Virus record (IMG/VR): IMGVR_UViG_3300048837_000811
Coordinates: 1 to 43,212 of that record
Length of the DNA stretch: 43,212 bases
DNA from: a virus
Strand: one strand, 5' to 3'
This document shows positions 37,597-43,212 of the stretch, one piece after another (position 1 is the stretch's first letter; each line of letters opens with the position of its first letter). A model generated the notes under the pieces. That model searched no databases. It was not told the DNA's origin and saw nothing but the letters and a program-made list of their open reading frames with translations. A program made the translations under genes and the position numbers.

Positions 37597-37826
37597 CCTG
37601 GGCCGTGCGCCTCTGGCCGCGTGACGTGTGGCCCTATCTGCCCGATGGTATCGCCCCACGATATGACGGGGCGCTGGACCTGTGCGCCGGGCCGCGGCAC
37701 TTGGCCGAGGCGTACCTGGCGCTGGTGCCGGTGCTGGCGATGGTCCAGCCGTGGGGCGTGGAGGCGGCCGCGGGCCGGGCGAAGCTGGTCATGGTGGAGC
37801 CGCCGATTGTAGTGGATTACAACTGA
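37593..37826 (+). CDS. hypothetical protein, last late gene, 77 aa
   Basis: GTGA overlap with the preceding gene. MTWAVRLWPRDVWPYLPDGI, then 'YDGALDLCAGPRHLAEAYLA' and 'AAAGRAKLVMVEPPIVVDYN': a small alpha/beta protein of unknown role. Its stop lies 9 nt before an inverted repeat, and it is the last rightward gene before the convergent early operon. Confidence 0.6.
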   Translation: MTWAVRLWPRDVWPYLPDGIAPRYDGALDLCAGPRHLAEAYLALVPVLAMVQPWGVEAAAGRAKLVMVEPPIVVDYN

Positions 37827-37834
37827 GGCGCGGC

Positions 37835-37864
37835 GAGTGTAATTTTTCGTGGTATATTACACTC
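37835..37864. terminator. inverted repeat at the end of the late operon
   Basis: GAGTGTAAT (37835-37843) and ATTACACTC (37856-37864) form a perfect 9-bp stem with a 12-nt loop. It is AT-rich compared with its surroundings and has no T run after it, so it may be a protein site as well as a stop. Confidence 0.45.
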
Positions 37865-37942
37865 ACGACTGGCGGTGATGACGGGCAGGCCACCCGTGCG
37901 GAGTCGGTCGTTGCTCCCCCTGAGGCTTCGGTCGATGGGTGC

Positions 37943-37975
37943 GGGGCGGGCTTATCACCCGCCCCTGTTGTGTTA
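37943..37975 (+). terminator. GC hairpin terminator between convergent operons
   Basis: GGGGCGGG (37943-37950), loop CTTATCA, CCCGCCCC (37958-37965), then TGTTGTGTT. A good rightward terminator. On the minus strand it is not followed by T residues. Confidence 0.7.
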
Positions 37976-38048
37976 CGCCCCTGGCGGCTTCGGCAACTCG
38001 CACCAGTGGGTTATGTGTTCGACATCGGCCATTCTCCTTCGGGGTCAG

Positions 38049-38258
38049 TCACCATAGCGGTTCGTAGTACAGCATGACATCATATTCGTTGTAACCGCCC
38101 GGCGACTTGGCAAACGCGTAATACCTAAAATCGTCCGGCGTCTTTAGGCGGCTTTGCTCAAAAATCCAGCGTGACGGGGAGCCGCGTTCCGGCTTGATGT
38201 GCCATTCACCACGAAGGCGCGCCCACTGCCAGACGTACTTAATCGTCGTTTCAATCAT
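38049..38258 (-). CDS. hypothetical protein, 69 aa
   Basis: Not recognised. It starts in an overlap of 8 nt with the upstream zinc/HTH gene. 'ETTIKYVWQWARLRGEWHIK', then 'FEQSRLKTPDDFRYYAFAKS' and the end PGGYNEYDVMLYYEPLW. The last segment resembles the end of the GNAT-like fragment at 5469-5792 (FPGG..N..DVMLYY.P), and the DNA there is also nearly identical over 17 bp. It is the last gene of the long leftward operon. Confidence 0.6.
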   Translation of the reverse strand: MIETTIKYVWQWARLRGEWHIKPERGSPSRWIFEQSRLKTPDDFRYYAFAKSPGGYNEYDVMLYYEPLW

Positions 38259-38676
38259 CGTTAGTCTCCTTCGTTAGCAACGTCCACAAACACCAATCGC
38301 GCTGCGCCCCGCCTGAAGCATCCTGCCGCGTGTGGCGGGCTGCTGCGGCGCGTCTCTCGGCCGCACACCAGCAGCACATGGGCCGGTCGTCTACCACTAT
38401 CTGCGCGCCGTATCGATAGCGCAGGCCGCACCGGGGGCACTGGTCGGGCGTGGCGATGAACTCGGCGCCGGGCCTGCGGCCGCGTGTGGACCGGCCGTAG
38501 ATACTCTGTAGATACTTGCGTTCGGCGGCCAGCATGGGCGTGTAGCGGATGCGCTTGGTCAGGTTGCTAACGTCTACGCCGAGGGCTTCGGCCGCGCGGT
38601 AGGTCACGCCTTCGGCGGCCTGCAGCGCGGCGACGATCTCGCCGTTGGGAATTTGGCTGAGGGGGCGCGGGGTCAT
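38251..38676 (-). CDS. HTH plus zinc-ribbon regulator-like protein, 141 aa
   Basis: Residues about 10-42 form an HTH ('NGEIVAALQAAEGVTYRAAE', 'ALGVDVSNLTKRIRY'). Residues about 78-105 contain CPRCG and CCWC, a Cys4 zinc ribbon. The combination suggests a DNA-binding protein. It is encoded close to the TGTAGTGGCA repeat array (39086-39239), so it is one candidate to bind it, along with the tandem HTH protein at 40242-40814. The start overlaps the upstream stop (ATGA). Confidence 0.7.
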   Translation of the reverse strand: MTPRPLSQIPNGEIVAALQAAEGVTYRAAEALGVDVSNLTKRIRYTPMLAAERKYLQSIYGRSTRGRRPGAEFIATPDQCPRCGLRYRYGAQIVVDDRPMCCWCAAERRAAAARHTRQDASGGAQRDWCLWTLLTKETNDD

Positions 38677-38897
38677 GCGGCCACCACTGCCACAAGCGCG
38701 GCCAGCCGTTCGTTGACGCGCGGGTCGGCGCTGGTGATACCATGCAGCACAATCACCAGCGCGGGCTGCCCCTCATCGTCTGTGATGTCGGCCACGGTCA
38801 CGGGCTGACCGGCGGCGGCCCAGCGCCCCAGCCCATCGGTGGCGGTCATGAGCCACACTTCCGGCGGCATGTCGGGTTTCGTTTTCGCTGCCATCAT
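38673..38897 (-). CDS. hypothetical protein, 74 aa
   Basis: It starts ATGATG, overlapping the upstream TGA. MMAAKTKPDMPPEVWLMTAT, then 'GRWAAAGQPVTVADITDDEG' and 'QPALVIVLHGITSADPRVNE'. The pattern suggests a small beta-rich fold with a C-terminal helix. No function is recognised. GGAGG stands just before the start codons. Confidence 0.55.
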   Translation of the reverse strand: MMAAKTKPDMPPEVWLMTATDGLGRWAAAGQPVTVADITDDEGQPALVIVLHGITSADPRVNERLAALVAVVAA

Positions 38898-39259
38898 TCC
38901 TCCGAGTTGTTTACATAACTATCCCAACGTGTGGGGTTCAGTTCGATCAGGCTGTCCACTGTGCCACCATAGACGGCGCGGCGGTCCTTGCCTGAGCCGA
39001 ACCTGTACAGCCAATGGTAACTGTAGCCACCACCGGCGCGCTTGCGGCGGTTGATCTCGATGCGCCACACCAGCCCGGCGCGGTCTGTAGTGGCACGTGT
39101 AGTGGCATGGTCGGTTGTAGTGGCACGGTCTGTAGTGGCATGAGTGGCGCGTGCCACTACAGATGCCACTACAGACGGCAGCGCGCGCCCCGTCTGTGCC
39201 ACTACAGATGCCACTACAGGTTCAGGCGGTGCCACTACACGTTCCGGCGATGGTGGCAC
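38894..39259 (-). CDS. protein with VVA/ATT-rich N-terminus and basic C-terminal domain, 121 aa
   Basis: GTG start at 39257-39259. The N-terminal 65 residues are dominated by VVA and ATT triplets, produced by nine TGTAGTGGCA sites in the DNA, and are probably disordered. The C-terminal part 'WRIEINRRKRAGGGYSYHWL', then 'YRFGSGKDRRAVYGGTVDSL', is a compact basic domain of the kind seen in small DNA-binding phage proteins. The gene may mainly carry a cis-acting array, as lambda O carries its iterons, with the repeats tolerated in a linker. Confidence 0.6.
   Translation of the reverse strand: MPPSPERVVAPPEPVVASVVAQTGRALPSVVASVVARATHATTDRATTTDHATTRATTDRAGLVWRIEINRRKRAGGGYSYHWLYRFGSGKDRRAVYGGTVDSLIELNPTRWDSYVNNSEE
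39086..39239. repeat. nine TGTAGTGGCA sites in two opposed blocks
   Basis: Plus-orientation copies start at 39086, 39098, 39116 and 39131. Reverse copies (TGCCACTACA) start at 39152, 39164, 39197, 39209 and 39230. All nine are perfect 10-mers. A near-palindromic centre AGTGGCGCGTGCCACT (39143-39158) joins the blocks. The spacings 12, 18, 15, 12, 33, 12 and 21 are multiples of three, so the protein frame is kept. It is probably a multi-site protein-binding array (origin, partition or operator). It is not a CRISPR, because the spacers are only 2-23 nt. Confidence 0.8.
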
Positions 39260-39291
39260 ATCCTCGCGTATCTCCGGCGGCCCTTCAGCCG

Positions 39292-40008
39292 CTAACGAAA
39301 ATTTGTGTCACCTCGCCCGTGCCCGTTGGCGCTGGGCTGCTGCCCCTGCCCCGCCGGTTCGCGTGGCGGCGCGGGTGTTTCTTGACGCGGTGCGTCATTG
39401 GCGCTGCGTTGTCGCCCGCGCTGAAGGATGTCGGGCGTGCCGTCGCGATCGGCGTCGGCGCGGACTTCGCGCACAAGGTCATCGAGCATGGCGCTGCCCA
39501 ACTCGCGGGCAAGCTGCTCTTGAATCGTGGTGCGCTGTTGGCTGAGGTTCTTTAGCGCTGCCTCAAACACGGCGTCGCGTTCGGATTGCATCGCCATTTC
39601 CTTGCGGGCCGCGGGGTCGCCCAGGTGAAACACCAGCACGCCCAGCACGTTCATGATTGTCCATGCGCCAATGCCCCAGATGGCGACCTCGCCCAGCATG
39701 GCGGGGGCTTCGACGAGCTGCTGCCCGTCGAGCAGGATGTCGGCAATCGCCATCAGGCCGACGCCCACGAAGTTGATCATGGTCAGGCTGATAGCGACGG
39801 CGCGCTGGATGTTGCCCGTGGCGTGGCCGAGAAAGACCATGAGCCAGGCGATCATGCCCACGTCGAAGATGACCAGGCCGAGCAGGGGCACGGCCCAGAA
39901 TGAGTTGGGCAGGGCCATACTGAGGAACGAATAGGTGAGGCTGCTGGTCCAGATGAACAGGACGGTAGCCACGAAATAGAACACACCTTTAGCGATAGTA
40001 CGGTTCAC
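39292..40008 (-). CDS. four-helix membrane protein with Ca-binding-like motif, 238 aa
   Basis: Hydrophobic helices lie at about residues 7-28, 38-60, 70-92 and 104-128 ('GVFYFVATVLFIWTSSLTYS', 'WAVPLLGLVIFDVGMIAWLM', 'AVAISLTMINFVGVGLMAIA', 'VAIWGIGAWTIMNVLGVLVF'). A cytoplasmic coiled-coil tail ('ERDAVFEAALKNLSQQRTTI') ends in DADRDGTPD, an EF-hand/thrombospondin-3-like D.D.DG.PD loop, then a disordered Pro/Gln-rich end. The function is unknown. It is encoded with a second membrane protein (40018-40245), possibly as a complex. Confidence 0.65.
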   Translation of the reverse strand: MNRTIAKGVFYFVATVLFIWTSSLTYSFLSMALPNSFWAVPLLGLVIFDVGMIAWLMVFLGHATGNIQRAVAISLTMINFVGVGLMAIADILLDGQQLVEAPAMLGEVAIWGIGAWTIMNVLGVLVFHLGDPAARKEMAMQSERDAVFEAALKNLSQQRTTIQEQLARELGSAMLDDLVREVRADADRDGTPDILQRGRQRSANDAPRQETPAPPREPAGQGQQPSANGHGRGDTNFR

Positions 40009-40017
40009 AGTATCTCC

Positions 40018-40245
40018 TTAAATCAGATCGAGCGTATAAGCGGCGGCGACAAGCACGCCGGTGATCACGGTGGCGACGAAGGCGCTTATGACAGTCAGCC
40101 GCCGCAGGAACACGCCATAAGACATCGGCGGCAGGCCGTAACGACCGAGGCCGAGGTTGAGCGGGAACCCGGCCAAGAACATCATGAGCCACACGCGGCC
40201 GATGATGGCCGCGTTGTCGACGAGGTAGGGGATGATGTTGCTCAT
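40018..40245 (-). CDS. membrane protein, 75 aa
   Basis: The start chosen is ATG 40243-40245 (MSNIIPYLVDNAAIIGRVWL), overlapping the upstream stop (ATGA). The longer frame is a shadow. Two hydrophobic helices: about 10-32 ('AAIIGRVWLMMFLAGFPLNL') and 49-71 ('LTVISAFVATVITGVLVAAA'). The function is unknown. It lies 9 nt before the four-helix membrane gene. Confidence 0.6.
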   Translation of the reverse strand: MSNIIPYLVDNAAIIGRVWLMMFLAGFPLNLGLGRYGLPPMSYGVFLRRLTVISAFVATVITGVLVAAAYTLDLI

Positions 40246-40814
40246 GCCGCCTCCAGCCGCACGCCTTTCGGCAGCAGGGTGGGCGGCAGATCCAGCGCAG
40301 TCAGGATGTGGCGGTACCAGCGCGACCCGAAGAACTCCAGCGCATCGTCGCGGTGCTGCCGGTCGCACGCGTCTTCGGCCGCGACTTTGAGAATGTTGAT
40401 CGCCAGTCGCCGGACATCGGCCGGGGCGATCTCATGCGGGGGAAGGGGATCAGGCCACTTGATTCGCTTTGCCGGCCGGCGTGCCTTGCTGCCGGCCACT
40501 TTCGGCTTTCGGCGCGGCACGCCCTGAGCATCAATGCACTTGTAAATGGTATTGTACGCGTATCCGGTTTTCTCGCGGATTGCGGCTATCGATGCGCCTT
40601 GACTGTACATCTCGACGATGGCACGGCGGTCTTTGTCAGTCATGGCCTGCCGCCGCTTAGGGGCGTGGAGACCGGCGTCAATCAGGTATTGCCGGACGCT
40701 CGACTCGTTGCGGCCGAGTTCGCGGGCAATGTCTTTTAGCATGTGGCCGTCTTCGTACATCCGGCGCATGACCGCGGCTTCGGCGTCGGTTATCGGGCGG
40801 CGTTCTCTAGGCAC
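40242..40814 (-). CDS. tandem HTH DNA-binding protein, 190 aa
   Basis: Two resolvase-type HTH units. Residues about 7-45 carry 'TDAEAAVMRRMYEDGHMLKD' and 'IARELGRNESSVRQYL'. Residues about 57-95 carry 'MTDKDRRAIVEMYSQGASIA' and 'AIREKTGYAYNTIYKCI'. A basic linker ('RRKPKVAGSKARRPAKRIKW') and a C-terminal helical domain follow. GTG start 40812-40814 with GGAGGT 6 nt before. It is a likely sequence-specific regulator or repeat-binding protein for this operon, perhaps of the nearby array (inference). It overlaps the upstream gene by 25 nt. Confidence 0.75.
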   Translation of the reverse strand: MPRERRPITDAEAAVMRRMYEDGHMLKDIARELGRNESSVRQYLIDAGLHAPKRRQAMTDKDRRAIVEMYSQGASIAAIREKTGYAYNTIYKCIDAQGVPRRKPKVAGSKARRPAKRIKWPDPLPPHEIAPADVRRLAINILKVAAEDACDRQHRDDALEFFGSRWYRHILTALDLPPTLLPKGVRLEAA

Positions 40815-41473
40815 GGTATCACCTCCCTAACGTTGTCCGGCCGTGCGCCGGGCTGATGCAGCTCGACCGGCACGGCGTAGTGCCCGCGGCTGGCCCAGCC
40901 GACTAAGCCCCAGCCGCGGGCGTACCAGTACGTCTCTTCGGATTGCTTATCATCGGGGGAGAGCAGCCAGTCCAGTTGGATCACGTCTTCGATGTCGCCC
41001 AACGGTGTGGGCCAGGACGGGAACTGGTAGGTGAAGCTGAGCCAGGTGTGATGTTTGACGCTGCGTAACGGGTAGCAGTCAGACTTGCGGAAGAACGTCA
41101 TGCGCGGGTTGCGTTCGTAGATGTCGCCCGGCGCCCAGAAGCGCGGGCACCAGCGGCTATAGATTTCGCGGTCGTCATCCCTCAGGTCGTAGTATTCGCC
41201 GTTGCCGGGGGACGTATCGATGCCGCGATAGATGAACTCGCCATCGGCGGCCAGCTCTTCCCACTCGTGGTTTTTGGTTTGGTACCACTCCGACCAACGC
41301 GGCAGGTTATAATCGACTAACGTCTGGTGGCGCGCCTGATGCTGGTTGCCGTCTTTGTCGAACAGCACGACCTCGTAGATTCGCCCGTCGCCGCGCATAT
41401 AGGGCAGCATGTCCCACGGGGTGATGGCGGGGCGGCCGGAGCCGATGTAGGGTAGGTAGATTTTGTGGTTCAT
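40790..41473 (-). CDS. hypothetical protein, 227 aa
   Basis: Not recognised. The start chosen is ATG 41471-41473 (MNHKIYLPYIGSGRPAITPW), overlapping the upstream stop (ATGA). The sequence is aromatic-rich ('RWSEWYQTKNHEWEELAADG', 'HHTWLSFTYQFPSWPTPLGD', 'EETYWYARGWGLVGWASRGH'), suggesting a beta-rich globular protein, with Cys at two separated sites. No catalytic motif can be named. It is encoded between a conserved phage protein and the tandem HTH regulator. Confidence 0.6.
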   Translation of the reverse strand: MNHKIYLPYIGSGRPAITPWDMLPYMRGDGRIYEVVLFDKDGNQHQARHQTLVDYNLPRWSEWYQTKNHEWEELAADGEFIYRGIDTSPGNGEYYDLRDDDREIYSRWCPRFWAPGDIYERNPRMTFFRKSDCYPLRSVKHHTWLSFTYQFPSWPTPLGDIEDVIQLDWLLSPDDKQSEETYWYARGWGLVGWASRGHYAVPVELHQPGARPDNVREVIPCLENAAR

Positions 41474-41895
41474 GACTCGCCTCCCGCCCCTTTGTTCTTG
41501 GCGATCAGATCGACGATAGGCACATTGAAATCGGGGTTGTTCAATAGGGCGGATTCGCGCCACGATTCTCGTACCTTGCCGGTGTCAACCTGCTTGGCCA
41601 GCCCCGCCGCGATGTCGCCTCCTTTCTTGGCAGCAAACGACAGAACGTCGGCTATTGTTTCGCCCGTCTGAACATTGCACCACGACCAACAATCCCAGCC
41701 GGTGTAATCGCATGCGCCGTTTATGTAGGCGAACACATCGGGCCGATCAAGCTGGACAATCCAGTGATATTCGGCCCCATCACGTTCTCCCTCAATGAAA
41801 GCAAGCACGGCCACAACTCGCGCAAGTTCGTCATCGAGATAATTGTAGGTTAGCGCGGCGTACAGATCGTAATGGTCGTTCTCCAAATTGCTCAT
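41470..41895 (-). CDS. conserved phage hypothetical protein, 141 aa
   Basis: The N-terminus 'HYDLYAALTYNYLDDELARV' is acidic. The middle 'AYINGACDYTGWDCWSWCNV' matches a motif of small conserved phage proteins (Y.I.G.CDYTGWDC.S). The three Cys and nearby Trp may form a metal or disulfide site. The function is unknown. ATG follows GGAG by 6 nt, within the repeated leader TATTTCTTGGAGAT also used before the gene at 42160-42765. Confidence 0.65.
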   Translation of the reverse strand: MSNLENDHYDLYAALTYNYLDDELARVVAVLAFIEGERDGAEYHWIVQLDRPDVFAYINGACDYTGWDCWSWCNVQTGETIADVLSFAAKKGGDIAAGLAKQVDTGKVRESWRESALLNNPDFNVPIVDLIAKNKGAGGES

Positions 41896-41929
41896 TGTAT
41901 CTCCAAGAAATATAGGTAGATTTGGTCGG

Positions 41930-42163
41930 TCATCGGTGCGCCCCTCTCTTCTTTATTCGTCGCCCGCCCCCCTCCCTTATCTCTGTCGTGTTTGGTTTCG
42001 GCGGCGTGGGCACGCCCGGCGCTGGTTCATATCGCGCGCGGCCGTCCTCATCGGCGGTTCTGGCCGCCTCCATAATGGCCGCCCACAGGGCCAGGACGGC
42101 CAGGGCGACTATGCCGCCGCAGATGGCGACGGCGATAGCGGCGATAGATGCTAGTGTCGTCAT
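41930..42163 (-). CDS. small membrane protein with basic tail, 77 aa
   Basis: The start chosen is ATG 42161-42163, overlapping the upstream TGA (ATGA). The long Arg-rich frame reaching 42460 is an off-frame shadow of the Ala/Trp repeats. MTTLASIAAIAVAICGGIVA, then LAVLALWAAIMEAARTADED: one or two membrane helices (about 5-32), then a Pro-rich and basic cytoplasmic tail ('GRRIKKRGAHR'). The function is unknown. Confidence 0.55.
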   Translation of the reverse strand: MTTLASIAAIAVAICGGIVALAVLALWAAIMEAARTADEDGRARYEPAPGVPTPPKPNTTEIREGGGRRIKKRGAHR

Positions 42164-42765
42164 GATTGCATCTCCCTCTCGGCCATCACCATTTCCTCTA
42201 GCCATGTGTTGTATTTTTCCCATGCGGCGGCCCCTGCGGCGGCTGCGGCGGCCCCTGCGGCGGCCCATGCGGCGGCCCCTGCGGCGGCCCCTGCGGCCCC
42301 TGCGGCGGCCCATGCGGCGGCCCATGCGGCGGCCCCTGCGGCGGCCCCTGCGGCGGCCCATGCGGCGGCCCCTGCGGCGGCTGCGGCGGCCCATGCGGCG
42401 TCCCGTTTTGACTCGTCGCCCGTTTCCAGGTACTCGCGCACCACATCGGGTATACACCACAGGTGCGCCACGTCCAACGCCACGCGCCGGGCAAACGCCT
42501 GTAAAACTTCCTCGCCGTCAACGCGCCACACGATGCGGCGGCGCCGGGCGACAACCTTGTCGGTGCCCCTTTTAATTTCTGCGCCGAGTTCTACCCGGCA
42601 GATGGTGGTGCCCGGCGCGTATTTCAACGCGTCGATGATGCGTTCGCTGGCGTGCAAGCCGGACTCGCACAACACCAGCGGCCCGTCATGCTCCAGCCAC
42701 TCGCCATCGGGTGGCACGGGTCGCCCGTCTCTCAGTGTTTCGCCCACAAAATGCCAAGCTATCAT
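42160..42765 (-). CDS. DUF7666-like phage protein with Ala/Trp-rich repeats, 201 aa
   Basis: The N-terminal 115 residues ('WHFVGETLRDGRPVPPDGEW', 'HDGPLVLCESGLHASERIID', 'APGTTICRVELG', 'VVARRRRIVWRVD') match a widespread phage family that I recall as DUF7666. Residues about 122-185 are AAWAAA-type repeats (Ala with regular Trp and Gly), a feature also seen in other members, forming a long helix. The function is unknown. The repeat DNA (GGCGGCCCCTGC units, 42225-42410) may vary in length. ATG follows GGAG by 8 nt. Confidence 0.78.
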   Translation of the reverse strand: MIAWHFVGETLRDGRPVPPDGEWLEHDGPLVLCESGLHASERIIDALKYAPGTTICRVELGAEIKRGTDKVVARRRRIVWRVDGEEVLQAFARRVALDVAHLWCIPDVVREYLETGDESKRDAAWAAAAAAGAAAWAAAGAAAGAAAWAAAWAAAGAAGAAAGAAAWAAAGAAAAAAGAAAWEKYNTWLEEMVMAEREMQS

Positions 42766-42881
42766 GATTGCATCTCCAAGAAATAGCGGGGGCGGGCCGC
42801 ACCCCCCGCCCCCTGTGTGATTTGCGTCGCTTGTTTTGTTTCGGGGATGTCCGGTCCCCTTATCGATCGCAACAACTTTGC
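42766..42881. other. leader region between the Gly-X gene and the DUF7666-like gene
   Basis: No gene. It holds the GGAG ribosome site, the strong hairpin at 42788-42813 and about 70 nt without visible structure before the Gly-X stop codon at 42882. Confidence 0.5.
42779..42813 (-). terminator. intrinsic terminator/attenuator after the Gly-X gene
   Basis: GGGGGCGGG (42788-42796) pairs perfectly with CCCGCCCCC (42805-42813). On the minus strand it is followed by GCTATTTCTTGG. It lies between the Gly-X gene and the ribosome site of the DUF7666-like gene, so it could reduce downstream transcription of the leftward operon. Confidence 0.65.
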
Positions 42882-43212
42882 TCAGGAGCCGTAGCCGTCG
42901 CCGGAGCCGTCGCCGTTGCCGTAGCCGTTGCCGTTGCCGTCGCCGTAGCCGTAGCCGTAGCCGTCACCGTCGCCGTTGCCGTAGCCGTCGCCGGAGCCGT
43001 CGCCGGAGCCGTCGCCGGAGCCGTCGCCGTAGCCGTAGCCGGAGCCGTCACCGTCGCCGTTGCCGTTGCCGTTGCCGTTGCCGTCGCCGTAGCCGTAGCC
43101 GTCACCGTCGCCGTTGCCGTAGCCGTCGCCGGAGCCGTCGCCGGAGCCGTCGCCGGAGCCGTCGCCGTAGCCGTAGCCGGAGCCGTCACCGTCGCCGTTG
43201 CCGTTGCCGTTG
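42882..43212 (-). CDS. Gly-X repeat protein, 3' part (gene split by the contig ends)
   Basis: This is the C-terminal end of the gene that starts at 327. The minus-strand frame reads Gly-Asn, Gly-Asp, Gly-Ser and Gly-Tyr dipeptides and ends in GDGYGS followed by TGA at 42882-42884. Positions 42948-43212 repeat the left-end coding sequence. The circular join keeps the reading frame (327 + 66 nt = 131 codons), which supports both circularity and a real gene. An overlapping Ala-Thr-Pro frame with a GTG start (42860-43189) is a shadow of the same hexamers. A strong hairpin follows at 42788-42813. Confidence 0.72.
   Translation of the reverse strand, partial: NGNGNGDGDGSGYGYGDGSGDGSGDGSGDGYGNGDGDGYGYGDGNGNGNGNGDGDGSGYGYGDGSGDGSGDGSGDGYGNGDGDGYGYGYGDGNGNGYGNGDGSGDGYGS
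42885..43212. repeat. GCCGNN hexanucleotide array, right end of contig
   Basis: Continuation of the left-end hexamer array. Positions 42948-43212 duplicate 1-265 exactly, so only 42885-42947 is unique. The 138-bp higher-order period seen at the left end is visible here as well. The array stops at 42884, where the minus-strand Gly-X reading frame meets its TGA stop codon. Confidence 0.95.

Larger units (their letters stand above)
37827..38048. other. convergent intergenic region
   Basis: No gene with a ribosome site is visible. It holds a 9-bp inverted repeat (37835-37864), a smaller ACGGG/CCCGT hairpin near 37880-37896, and a strong GC hairpin (37943-37965). It probably works as a bidirectional transcription stop between the late and early arms. 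Confidence 0.6.

Noticed and set aside
37875-38057. 60-aa plus-strand ORF in the convergent gap
   Set aside because: No ribosome site, runs through the terminator hairpin, and the composition is unlike a protein.
39086-39239. CRISPR array
   Set aside because: Repeats are 10 bp, occur in both orientations, and have 2-23 nt gaps; no cas genes.
41930-42460. 176-aa Arg/Gly-rich protein (GRRMGRR repeats)
   Set aside because: Off-frame reading of the Ala/Trp-rich repeat gene. Only its last 77 codons, from ATG 42163, have a coupled start and a membrane helix.
42860-43189. Ala-Thr-Pro repeat ORF on the minus strand
   Set aside because: It is the +1 shadow of the Gly-X frame over the same hexamers. 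It starts with an internal GTG with no ribosome site. On the closed circle it could extend to a TTG at 314, but the Gly-X frame has the ATG, the ribosome site and a unique N-terminus.

Overview
The window is a complete, high-GC temperate siphovirus genome assembled as a circle. Positions 1-265 and 42948-43212 are identical, so the molecule closes at about 42,947 bp (or has direct terminal repeats), and the break falls inside a GCCGNN hexamer array. That array is part of a gene that is split between the two window ends. The host cannot be read directly. An effector-associated (Death-like) domain in one phage protein and the style of the lysin suggest a filamentous or multicellular-type bacterium such as Chloroflexota; this is inference.

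Layout: (1) 9022 down to 3447, leftward: replication initiator-like gene carrying six abutting 11-bp iterons, small genes, an adenine-type DNA methyltransferase, a pentapeptide-repeat protein and nuclease-like fragments. (2) 3018-3185: compact divergent switch with two near-consensus promoters, three CTAGGTAC boxes and an apparently leaderless rightward gene. (3) 3017 down to 1, across the circle junction, then 42947 down to 38049: long leftward early operon of mostly small overlapping genes (four-CxxCxGxG zinc protein, a conserved recombination-type protein, DUF6948-like protein, Gly-X repeat protein, Ala/Trp-rich protein, membrane proteins, HTH regulators, and a gene containing nine TGTAGTGGCA repeats). 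(4) 9173-10707: lysogeny module with tyrosine integrase, attP carrying the 3' half of a tRNA(CAU), and an Arc-like ribbon-helix-helix protein with its own promoter and operator. (5) 10813-37826, rightward: lipoprotein, then terminase, portal, MuF-like protein, scaffold, decoration and major capsid proteins, connectors, duplicated tail-tube genes, tail chaperones joined by a -1 frameshift, tape measure, 1568-aa tail hub/fibre, beta-helix spike, repeat adhesin, a membrane-anchored EAD protein, a giant GH plus M23 lysin, holin and a metallophosphoesterase. Late and early arms converge on hairpin terminators at 37835-37965.

Almost every gene junction is a 1-4 bp stop/start overlap (ATGA, GTGA, TGATG), indicating translationally coupled operons. 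Several real genes are shorter than usual ORF cut-offs (995-1159, 7392-7517, 8097-8273).

The most notable points are the Gly-X gene hidden at the contig junction, the phage-borne EAD protein, two different iteron arrays, the -1 frameshift, an 18-bp terminator placed in front of the scaffold/capsid genes, and the paired inverted sites flanking the integrase/attP unit. All domain names are from motif recognition by eye; no database search was run.
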